A stretch of DNA of 64,000 nt from Haloarchaeobius sp. HME9146 (GTDB lineage: Archaea > Halobacteriota > Halobacteria > Halobacteriales > Natrialbaceae), in contig NZ_JAODVR010000001.1 in NCBI RefSeq assembly GCF_025399835.1, positions 682,001 through 746,000 on the forward strand, given 5' to 3'. The position numbers were made by a program, and so were the translations under genes. Below are positions 51,676 through 58,965 of the stretch, piece by piece (position 1 is the stretch's first letter; each line of letters opens with the position of its first letter). The notes beneath the pieces are model-generated. The model had not been told where the DNA came from. It did not search any database and worked only from the letters and a program-made list of their open reading frames with translations.

Positions 51676-54021
51676 ATGGAGGTCGCCGAGGTCGTTCCAG
51701 ATTTTGCCGACGCCTTCGCCTTCGAGGAGTTCAATCGCATGCAGCGGGAGGCGCTGCCGGCGTTGCTCGACTCGTCGGAGAACGTCGTCGCGAGCGCGCC
51801 GACCGCCAGCGGGAAGACCGCGCTGGCCGAACTCGCCATCTGTCGGGCGCTCGATATGGGGGGAACCGCGCTGTTCATCGCGCCGCTGCGGGCGCTGACG
51901 AACGAGAAGGAGGCGGACTGGGACCGCTTCGAGGAACTGGGCTACTCGGTGTACGTCGTCACCGGCGAGCGCGACCTGAACCCGCGCCGCGCGCGCCACG
52001 CGGACATCCTCGTGATGACGCCCGAGAAGCTCGACTCGGCGACCCGCAAGCACGACACGACGCGCTACGACTTCATCACGGACGTGGACGTCTGCGTCAT
52101 CGACGAGGTCCACCTGCTGGATTCCGACCGACGCGGCGCGGTTCTGGAGGTCACGGTCTCCCGGCTCCGCCGGCTCTGTGCACCCCGCGTGGTGGCGCTC
52201 TCGGCGACCATGCCGAACATCGACGACGTGGCCGCGTGGCTCGACGCGCCGCCGGAGAACACCTTCGAGTTCGACGACGAGTATCGTCCAGTCGACCTCC
52301 ACGCCGACGTGAAGACGTACAGTCACGGCGAGAATTCCTTCGCGGACAAGTACCGGCGGCTCTACCGCGCCATCGACCTCGCGGAGCCGCACCTGAACGA
52401 CGACGGCCAGGCGCTCGTGTTCGTCTCGTCCCGGCAGGACACCGTCCAGGCCGCGAAGAAGGCCCGCGACGAGGTGGCCGAGCGCGACGTTGCGATGGGT
52501 GCGCGTGGCGACTACGACTTCCACACCGAGACGCAGGAACTCGACAACGACACCCTCAGGAACTCCTGTATCGACGGGGTGGCGTTCCACCACGCCGGCC
52601 TCTCGAAGAACGATAAGGACCGCGTCGAGGAGTGGTTCAAGCAGGGGAAACTCCAGTTGCTGTTCTCGACGTCGACGCTTGCGTGGGGCGTGAACCTCCC
52701 CGCCCGGTGTGTCGTCATCCGGGACACGAAGCTCCACGACCCCCTCGAGGGAGAGGTCGACATGAGCCCGCTGGACGTGCTCCAGATGCTCGGGCGCGCC
52801 GGGCGACCGGGCTACGACGACGTTGGCCACGGCTACGTGGTCTGTGACGCCTCGGATGCGGGCAAGTACCGACGGCTGCTCCGCGAGGGCAAGGAGATAG
52901 AGAGCCGCCTTGCAGAGAATCTCGACGCGCATCTCAACGCGGAGATCGCGATGGGTACGGTGCGGGACCTCGACGACGTGATGGACTGGCTGGAGACGAC
53001 GTTCTACTACCAGCGCGCCCAGTCCGAACCCGAGCAGTACGACTTCGCGAACCTCCGCGAGCGGGTACGCGAGGTCCTCAAATCCCTCGTGGACCACGGC
53101 TTCGTCGACCTGGGCGACGACCTCGACATCTCCGCGACGGGCCTGGGTGTCCTCGCCTCGAAGTACTATCTCAGACTGGAGACCGCGGAGCGATTCAAGA
53201 CGCTCGCCGATTCGGAGGGCATCACCGAGAAGGGTGTGCTCGGGGCAGTGGCGACCGCCGCCGAGTTCGACAGCGTGAGCGCCCGCCAGTCCGAGAAGGA
53301 GGCGGTCGACGCGATGCTCGTCGGGCAGGACACCGGCGAGATGGACGCGGGCGGCCGGAAGGTGCTCGCCATCCTCGTCGGGTCGATGAACGGGACGACC
53401 CCGGGCGACCTGCGCTCCGACGCCTGGGTCATCAAGCAGAACGGCCTGCGACTGCTCGCCGCCCTGCAGGCGTTCCTCGACCGCTTCGCGAACCCCCACG
53501 CGACCAACGTCGCCCGCCGGGTCGAGGCCCGCGTCGAGAACGGGGTTGCACCCGACGCGGTGGGCCTGACCGCCATCGACGGGGTCGGCCCCGGCCGGGC
53601 GAGCAAGCTCGCCAAGGAGGGCCTGCAGACCCCCGCCGACGCGGTCGACGCCGGTGTCGAGGGACTGGTCACGGCCGGCCTCTCCGAGGGCGTCGCCGAG
53701 CAGGTGTACGAGGGCGCGAAGAAACTGCCCGATATCAGTGTCGAGTGGGGCGACTTCCCGAGCACCATCGCCCGCGGTGAGAACGACATGTGCGACGTGA
53801 CGGTCCGCAACGATGGCGGCAGCGGCTCTGCCGGGGTTCGCGTGACGGTCAACGGTGTCGAGATGTCCGCGGCCGAGACGTACCTCGACGGGGAGACGAC
53901 GGTCCCGGTCGGCGTCTTCGGCGCGACCGACGACGAGCTCACCTACGAGGTGTCGGTCGCGTTCGCGAACATCCCGCTGGTGCCGGTGACCGAAACCCGG
54001 ACGGTGCGGGTGCAGGACTGA
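51676..54021 (+). CDS. Superfamily 2 helicase, Hel308/Ski2-like
   Basis: A 781-residue DNA/RNA helicase. Motif I APTASGKTALAE, Ia APLRALTNEKE, II VIDEVHLLDS, III ALSATMPN, V/VI TSTLAWGVNLPARC and QMLGRAGRPGYDD lie in about 1-380. Winged-helix and ratchet domains follow (about 400-600), then a helix-hairpin-helix (about 630-680, AIDGVGPGRASKLAKEG). Unlike standard Hel308, an Ig-like beta domain of about 90 residues (about 690-781) ends the protein, which recalls the Sec63-type ending of Ski2/Brr2 helicases. It probably acts on stalled forks or RNA. Start ATG 51676. Confidence 0.88.
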   Translation: MEVAEVVPDFADAFAFEEFNRMQREALPALLDSSENVVASAPTASGKTALAELAICRALDMGGTALFIAPLRALTNEKEADWDRFEELGYSVYVVTGERDLNPRRARHADILVMTPEKLDSATRKHDTTRYDFITDVDVCVIDEVHLLDSDRRGAVLEVTVSRLRRLCAPRVVALSATMPNIDDVAAWLDAPPENTFEFDDEYRPVDLHADVKTYSHGENSFADKYRRLYRAIDLAEPHLNDDGQALVFVSSRQDTVQAAKKARDEVAERDVAMGARGDYDFHTETQELDNDTLRNSCIDGVAFHHAGLSKNDKDRVEEWFKQGKLQLLFSTSTLAWGVNLPARCVVIRDTKLHDPLEGEVDMSPLDVLQMLGRAGRPGYDDVGHGYVVCDASDAGKYRRLLREGKEIESRLAENLDAHLNAEIAMGTVRDLDDVMDWLETTFYYQRAQSEPEQYDFANLRERVREVLKSLVDHGFVDLGDDLDISATGLGVLASKYYLRLETAERFKTLADSEGITEKGVLGAVATAAEFDSVSARQSEKEAVDAMLVGQDTGEMDAGGRKVLAILVGSMNGTTPGDLRSDAWVIKQNGLRLLAALQAFLDRFANPHATNVARRVEARVENGVAPDAVGLTAIDGVGPGRASKLAKEGLQTPADAVDAGVEGLVTAGLSEGVAEQVYEGAKKLPDISVEWGDFPSTIARGENDMCDVTVRNDGGSGSAGVRVTVNGVEMSAAETYLDGETTVPVGVFGATDDELTYEVSVAFANIPLVPVTETRTVRVQD

Positions 54022-54098
54022 TTCTCACGGGGCGACGGCTGCTTTTCGGCCCACCTGAATGGTCAGAAATTAAATAGCGGTGGTCGGTACTGCTGAGT

Positions 54099-54677
54099 AT
54101 GTCCCCCGCAGGTGACGGCCCTCCAGCAGCCGATGGGTTCCGGATTCCGCCCGCGGTCGTCGGGTCGCGGGTCGACGTGCTCCGGTATCCGGGTGAGGAC
54201 GACGGCGAGGCGAAACATCGAGCCGTGCCGGCGGGTGAGGGGGCGGCCATCGCCGAGGAGCGAGAGAACGCGGCAAAGCGACAGTGGTTCACCGGCCAGA
54301 GCACGTTCTGGTGGGTGTCGATGGGGTTGGCCCCGATTTCGCTGTTCTCCGAACTCGCGGCGTCGGTCGGACTGCCGTATTGGACTGGCTACCTCTGGTT
54401 GGCTGTCGTCGCGGCGCTCCGGTGGTGGTACGACTCCGACGACCCGCGGGAATCGACTCCAGAAGTCGTCGCCGAGAACGTTCCAGTTGCGACCGCCCGG
54501 GAGTGCTTCGACGCGGTTATCGACGACGAGGTCGAGACGGTGACCGCGACTGTCGAGAACGCCCCGGTTCAGCCCTCGACGCCCAACAGGTCGTCCACCG
54601 TCGCGAGCAGGTCCGCGGGCGAATCAACGACGAATTCCGCGTTGGAGAGGTCGACCGACTCGTCCGCGCCCGAGTGA
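54099..54677 (+). CDS. Haloarchaeal protein with two TM segments, 3' end overlapping the HAD gene
   Basis: 192 residues: a polar, Pro-rich N terminus (about 1-65), two hydrophobic segments (about 70-90 and 95-110, ending ALRWWYDSDD), and a C-terminal region. The last 36 codons run antisense through the end of the HAD gene (54569-55228) and become Ser/Thr-rich, unlike the body. This suggests that the original stop codon was lost, or that the real gene ends near 54570. The start is ATG 54099, about 28 nt after a TTAAATAG box (54069-54076). No family recognised. Confidence 0.6.
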   Translation: MSPAGDGPPAADGFRIPPAVVGSRVDVLRYPGEDDGEAKHRAVPAGEGAAIAEERENAAKRQWFTGQSTFWWVSMGLAPISLFSELAASVGLPYWTGYLWLAVVAALRWWYDSDDPRESTPEVVAENVPVATARECFDAVIDDEVETVTATVENAPVQPSTPNRSSTVASRSAGESTTNSALERSTDSSAPE

Positions 54678-55228
54678 TACCCGATACAGGTCGTGCCCGC
54701 GGCGACCGCCGAGTCGACGCCGTGTTCGGAGTCCTCGACCGCGATGCAGGCCTTTGGCTCGAAGCCGAGTTCGCCCGCGGCGTGTTCGAAGATGTGCGGT
54801 TCGGGCTTGCCCGGGACGTCGATGTCCTCGGCGCTGACGACGGCGTCGAATTCGAGGTCGAACCGGTCGAGCACGAGGTCGATCCAGTCGTGGGGCGAGG
54901 AGGAGACGACGGCCATGGGGATGCCCTGTGTTCTTCTCTGGGCCAGCCAGTCCGCGAACCCGGGCAGGAGGTCGACCTTCTCGGTGTAGATGGCTTCGGC
55001 CGTGTCGTCGAAGCGGTCGACCCACTCCTCTTTCGTGACGGCCACGTCGTAGTGCTCTGCGAGGTAGTCGTGTATCTCGCGGTAGTTCATGCCCGTGATC
55101 TCACGTACCGGGACCTCCTCGTCGGGGACCGCCCAGGGGAGCAGTTCCTCGCGTTCGCGCTCGACCCAGTAGTCCTCGGAGTCGACCAGTACACCGTCCA
55201 TGTCGAAGAGGACTGCATCGTGACTCAT
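54569..55228 (-). CDS. HAD-superfamily phosphatase (beta-phosphoglucomutase/Gph-like)
   Basis: A 219-residue HAD hydrolase of subfamily IA: motif I LFDMDGVLVDSE (nucleophile and acid/base Asp), motif II VVSSSPHD, motif III GKPEPHIF, and motif IV AVEDSEHGVDSA. The cap domain of about 65 residues fits phosphoglycolate phosphatase or beta-phosphoglucomutase-type enzymes acting on small sugar phosphates; the substrate cannot be read off. The start is ATG 55228. Its upstream leader (55229-55350) is unusually G-poor and C/A-rich on this strand. Confidence 0.9.
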   Translation of the reverse strand: MSHDAVLFDMDGVLVDSEDYWVEREREELLPWAVPDEEVPVREITGMNYREIHDYLAEHYDVAVTKEEWVDRFDDTAEAIYTEKVDLLPGFADWLAQRRTQGIPMAVVSSSPHDWIDLVLDRFDLEFDAVVSAEDIDVPGKPEPHIFEHAAGELGFEPKACIAVEDSEHGVDSAVAAGTTCIGYHSGADESVDLSNAEFVVDSPADLLATVDDLLGVEG

Positions 55229-55351
55229 GTGTTGGTTGCGTGGATGGGGGCGGGGTACTTCGTTTGGGTGGGTCTGTGCGTTGGGATTGGTTTCTGCTGT
55301 GGCTGGTGTTTCGACTGGTGTTCTGTGAGGTGCTTGGCTTGGTGTTCGTGA

Positions 55352-55450
55352 CGACGAGCAGTTCACTCGCGCCGATGGCGATGAAAGACCGCACCACACC
55401 CTCCCCAACCGACTGCGCTCCTCGCTGACGCTGCGGTGCTCGTCCCTCGC
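55352..55450 (-). repeat. Dispersed repeat, copy B
   Basis: Minus-strand copy of the family described at 39961-40079. The 20-nt core is at 55387-55406, GCGAGGGACGA starts at 55450, and the GCGCGAGTGAACTGCTCGTC end (55352-55371) is identical to copy C. The surrounding gap 55229-55617 holds no gene; the part next to the HAD start is G-poor on the minus strand, and 55588-55597 is the promoter of the next gene. Confidence 0.75.
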
Positions 55451-55587
55451 GTGACACTGGCTCGCGGGCGCGCTCACGGGTCGTCCCTCCCCGTTCGCTG
55501 TCGAGGCGACTGCGTCGCCTCGCACGCCACGCTCACCAGCGCACGCCAGCCGGAAATCAACCAGTCGTCGCCACCCCTGTCCAATCA

Positions 55588-55597
55588 TTCAAATACC
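55588..55597 (+). promoter_or_regulatory. TATA-like box of the zinc-ribbon gene
   Basis: TTCAAATACC is centred 26 nt before the ATG at 55618, leaderless geometry. The identical 10-mer at 14199-14208 precedes no reading frame. Confidence 0.55.
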
Positions 55598-55617
55598 AGC
55601 ACGGGACCAACCCCGGC

Positions 55618-56388
55618 ATGACAGCCGGAGCAGCAGTCCGCGTCTTTGCGGGGGATTGCAGCGTCGTCTTCGACGGCGCAGACAGAACGGAACATCGCGG
55701 CCACGTCGTGGTCGTCGTCAAGCCGGACGACACCGTGCTGGTCCACGACGCGAAGGGCTACCAGCCGGTCGCGTGGCTCACCCGGGCGAGCGAGGTGTGG
55801 GTGACCAACGACGGGGAACTCGACTTGCGAGCCAAAGACGGCGACCAGACGTTGCTCGTGAAGTCACACCAGCTCCACCTCACCGGCTCGTACCCGACGA
55901 GCACTGCGGGCACCCCGGCGGGTCGGTGCCCGGACTGTTCGGGGGCACTCGTCAGGACCCGGCGGGCCGTGACCTGCCTCGACTGCGAGCGCCATCACGG
56001 GATTCCAACCGATGCGGTGGTCCACGGCGGGCGCTGTGACTGCGGCCTGCCCCGGATGCGGGTCGAGCGCGGCGCACCGCTGGACCTCTGCATCGACCGG
56101 GACTGCGAGTCGCTGGACAGCGCCGTCGTCGAGCGGTTCGACCGGGCGTGGGACTGTCCGGAGTGTGGCGACGACTTACGGGTACTCCGGCGGGGTGGTC
56201 TGCTCGCGGGCTGTGACGCCTACCCCGACTGCGACACCGGGTTCTCGTTCCCGGCAGGGACCGTCGTCGCGTCCTGCGAGTGCGGGCTGCCAGTGTTCGA
56301 GACTGCCGGTGGCCGGCGCTGTCTGGACAGCACCTGCGACGGCGACTGGACGGATGCCGGTGGGGTCGAAGCCGAGACGGGACCGTAG
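55618..56388 (+). CDS. NucS N-terminal-like domain fused to topoisomerase-type zinc ribbons
   Basis: 256 residues. The first about 95 (AAVRVFAGDCSVVFDGADRTEHRGHVVVVVKPDDTVLVHD) resemble the N-terminal DNA-binding/dimer domain of NucS/EndoMS, but the nuclease domain is absent. Then come four Cys clusters (CPDCSG...CLDCER; CDCGLPRM...C...C; CPECGDDLRVL...CDAYPDCDTGF; CECGLPVF...CLDSTCD) of the topoisomerase I C4 zinc-ribbon type. It should bind single-stranded or mismatched DNA. It may be a non-catalytic partner in repair; that is inference. Start ATG 55618. Confidence 0.8.
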   Translation: MTAGAAVRVFAGDCSVVFDGADRTEHRGHVVVVVKPDDTVLVHDAKGYQPVAWLTRASEVWVTNDGELDLRAKDGDQTLLVKSHQLHLTGSYPTSTAGTPAGRCPDCSGALVRTRRAVTCLDCERHHGIPTDAVVHGGRCDCGLPRMRVERGAPLDLCIDRDCESLDSAVVERFDRAWDCPECGDDLRVLRRGGLLAGCDAYPDCDTGFSFPAGTVVASCECGLPVFETAGGRRCLDSTCDGDWTDAGGVEAETGP

Positions 56389-56398
56389 GGTTCGGCGG

Positions 56399-57469
56399 TC
56401 ACTCGTCGCTGTCGCCAGCGTCGGTGCCCGTGACCCCGCCGTCGTCGGGCTCGTCGCCAGCGTCGGCCACATCGCCCACATCGGTCGCCAGCTCGGTGGT
56501 CCACTCCCCGCCCATGCGGTCCAGTTCGTAGCTCACCCACTGCTTGGCGATCCAGACGAACGACCGTTCTTCGACGCTGAAGTCCAGGTCCCGTGGGTCG
56601 CTGCTCGCGAAACAGAGGGTCCCGTACAGGGTGTCCTCGACGTTGGTGGTCCCGCCGATGTAACAGCCGAGTTCGAACGTCTGATACCCCGGGTCGTCGT
56701 GCATCCCGGCGTCGATGGCGTTCTGGATGCCGAAGAGGTCCTCGTGCTGGATGGTCAGCCGGCAGTAGGAGTTGCTGAGACGGTTCGACTCGCCGGGCTG
56801 GAGCAACTCGTGGTCACCGACCGAGAGGACGATGGTCTGGGTGCCTCTGGTCGGGTCGGTCGGATCCGGTCGCTCGATGCGGGTGAGAAAGCCGTAGGGG
56901 ACGCCGAGGTACTCGGTCCCGAGTTCGAGCACGGCCTGGACCCGGTCCTCGAACGACCGGTCGACGTCGTTCGTTATCTCGTAGAACTCGACGAGGGCGT
57001 CGATGTAGCGCTGCCGGTATCCCCTGGCCCGGTCCTGCTCGACGTAGCCGACGATCTTCCTCGCCAGGAATGCGAACTGGTCGGTGCCGTGTTGTTTCCG
57101 GAGGTAGTCGGTGACGTTGGCCGAGAGCGCCCTGTTCGCGACGGTCTCGGAGTCCTTCCCGGTGAAGAGGACGAACGGGAGGGTCGCGTCGGTCTCGCGA
57201 ACGGCCTCGAGGAACTCGACACCGTCCATCACGGGCATCTCGTAGTCGGAGACGACGCAGTCGAACTGCGCTGTCCCGAGGCGGGCGAGCGCCGACTGGG
57301 CGTCGGTCGCCGACTCGACGGTGAGGCGGTCGTCGAGCCGTTCCAGGTACTCCGCCGCGACGGCGACGAGGTCGGGCTCGTCGTCCACCAGGAGGACACG
57401 GTAGCGGTCACTCCGGTCGCTGGCTGCCTGGCGCGTCTCCGCCGTGGAGTCCGTCTCGTCCTCCGTCAT
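56399..57469 (-). CDS. Response-regulator receiver protein with GAF domain
   Basis: 356 residues: a REC domain (about 22-140; DDEP at 29-32, phospho-acceptor Asp75 in VVSDYEMP, and Lys in LFTGKDSE) followed by a linker helix and a GAF-like domain (about 165-325; GVPYGFLTRIE, YCRLTIQHEDLFGIQNA and YGTLCFASSDPRD). The acidic tail is disordered. No kinase or DNA-binding domain is present, so it may be a phospho-relay or sensor adaptor. The start is ATG 57469; residues upstream are not family-like. It converges on the zinc-ribbon gene with 10 bp between the stops. Confidence 0.86.
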   Translation of the reverse strand: MTEDETDSTAETRQAASDRSDRYRVLLVDDEPDLVAVAAEYLERLDDRLTVESATDAQSALARLGTAQFDCVVSDYEMPVMDGVEFLEAVRETDATLPFVLFTGKDSETVANRALSANVTDYLRKQHGTDQFAFLARKIVGYVEQDRARGYRQRYIDALVEFYEITNDVDRSFEDRVQAVLELGTEYLGVPYGFLTRIERPDPTDPTRGTQTIVLSVGDHELLQPGESNRLSNSYCRLTIQHEDLFGIQNAIDAGMHDDPGYQTFELGCYIGGTTNVEDTLYGTLCFASSDPRDLDFSVEERSFVWIAKQWVSYELDRMGGEWTTELATDVGDVADAGDEPDDGGVTGTDAGDSDE

Positions 57470-57616
57470 CGGGGATGGTGCCTGCTCACGGCTGATGTAC
57501 GTTCCGTGCCAAGATAAGTCTGGACGCGGGAGCGTCGTGGTCCGGTCCGGCCCCGGTGGCTGCGACGACGACCGGCGACCGTCATCCCTTTGCCCGCCCG
57601 GGGCGCATCCGCGGCC

Positions 57617-58648
57617 ATGGACGGACACCTCGACGGCGGCGTCGTGCACGTGGGGCAGGACGCCCGCCAGCGGTACTACGACTCGCGGGGGTACGGCTAC
57701 CCCCTCGGCGGGAACGACGTGGCGCTCGCGCCGGTCGAGGCGGCCCACCTGCTCTACCGGGGCGACCTCGACTCGGTCGACGGGATGCGATTTCGCGAGT
57801 TCATCCGTGACGCGACCGATCCCGGCTTCATGCCGCGGTTCCTGGTCTACGCCGACCTCCGCGAGCGCGGCTTCTACCTCTCGCCGGCGAAGGCTGACTG
57901 GCTCCACGGGGTCGAGCCCCAGTCCGAAGACTTCGTGGTCTACCCCCGCGGGAAGGGCCCGACCGACGGCGAGGTCGAGTATCGCGTCCGGGTCGTCGGC
58001 GAGCGCGAGATGGTCGACGCGGTGGCGCTGGGTGACGGCGTCCTCGCGGTGGTGGACGAGGAGTCCGAGATAACCTACCTCGACACCGACCACCCCGACA
58101 TCGAGGGCTCGGCCGGTATCGACCTCCCCGTCGGCGTCGACTGCGACCTGCTCGCGGACCGCGCGACCTGCTGGAACCCGCCCGCGACGCTGTACGAGAA
58201 GGGATTCTACGGCACGCCACTCGACGGCCGCGACTCCGACCTCGACGCCCTCCAGCTCTCGCTGGTCGAGGCGGCCTACCTCGCCACTCGCGGGGCGGTC
58301 GACGTGGACCCCGAGACGGTCTGTGCCCGCGGCCGCGAGGTCGAAGGCGAGCGATTCGACCGCCGGCTCCGGGTCTACGCGGCCCTGCGCGAGGCCGACG
58401 TGGTGCCCAAGACCGGCTTCAAGTTCGGCGCTGACTTCCGGACCTACGCCGAGTTCGAGTCCGTCGACGACTTCGGACACTCGGAGATGCTGGTCCGCGT
58501 GTTGCCCATCAGCCACACCTTCGCGCCGCGTGACCTGGCGCTCGACGTCCGGCTGGCGAACGGGGTTCGCAAGGAGATGGTGTTCGGGCTGGTGGATAGG
58601 CCCGGGGATGGGGTGACCTGGCTGCGGGTTGGGAGACTGACGCCGTGA
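57617..58648 (+). CDS. endA: tRNA-splicing endonuclease EndA
   Basis: Cuts the bulge-helix-bulge at intron borders in archaeal pre-tRNA and pre-rRNA. The 343 residues are the fused two-repeat (homodimer) form: repeat 1 about 1-165, repeat 2 about 170-343. The second repeat keeps the catalytic triad: Tyr in FGADFRTYAEF, His in FGHSEMLVRV and Lys in ANGVRKEMVF; the first has lost it, as usual. Start ATG 57617. It is followed by trpS2; haloarchaeal tRNA-Trp carries the best-known EndA-spliced intron, so the pairing makes biological sense. Confidence 0.94.
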   Translation: MDGHLDGGVVHVGQDARQRYYDSRGYGYPLGGNDVALAPVEAAHLLYRGDLDSVDGMRFREFIRDATDPGFMPRFLVYADLRERGFYLSPAKADWLHGVEPQSEDFVVYPRGKGPTDGEVEYRVRVVGEREMVDAVALGDGVLAVVDEESEITYLDTDHPDIEGSAGIDLPVGVDCDLLADRATCWNPPATLYEKGFYGTPLDGRDSDLDALQLSLVEAAYLATRGAVDVDPETVCARGREVEGERFDRRLRVYAALREADVVPKTGFKFGADFRTYAEFESVDDFGHSEMLVRVLPISHTFAPRDLALDVRLANGVRKEMVFGLVDRPGDGVTWLRVGRLTP

Positions 58649-58738
58649 CTGTCGGGAACCAGTGCTGTTCTGTCGGTCGCTGACCAGTCACTGTGGCGCG
58701 CGCTGACTCGCGTGCCGGAGGCCGCGAGTCGGCATCGT

Positions 58739-58838
58739 GCGAGGGACGACCGAAGTGGAGCGAAGCGGAACGAAGGGAGTCGGATGGGGAGGGTGTGGTG
58801 CGGTCACCATTTCCACCAGCGCGAGTGAACTGCTCGTC
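58739..58838 (+). repeat. Dispersed repeat, copy C
   Basis: Copy of the family at 39961-40079, core at 58786-58805, ending GCGCGAGTGAACTGCTCGTC (58819-58838) exactly as in copy B. An 11-bp hairpin (GCTGACTCGCG 58702-58712 with CGCGAGTCGGC 58723-58733, one G-U pair) precedes it. It occupies the middle of the 317-bp endA-trpS2 gap, which holds no gene; the trpS2 promoter is probably the CTTTTTG run at about 58929. Confidence 0.75.
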
Positions 58839-58965
58839 GAAACCAACTGCAGAAGAACAGGTCTCCGTCCCGGTGACCGGTGTTGCACTCTCGAATACGC
58901 ACCACACCCCAGAACACGGGAAGCGAAGCTTTTTGCGCGGCCCGACGCCACTCTCCGGTAGTCAA

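Noticed and set aside
58649-58965. Search for a Trp leader before trpS2
   Set aside because: No short frame with Trp codons and matching arms; the gap is occupied by dispersed repeat copy C.
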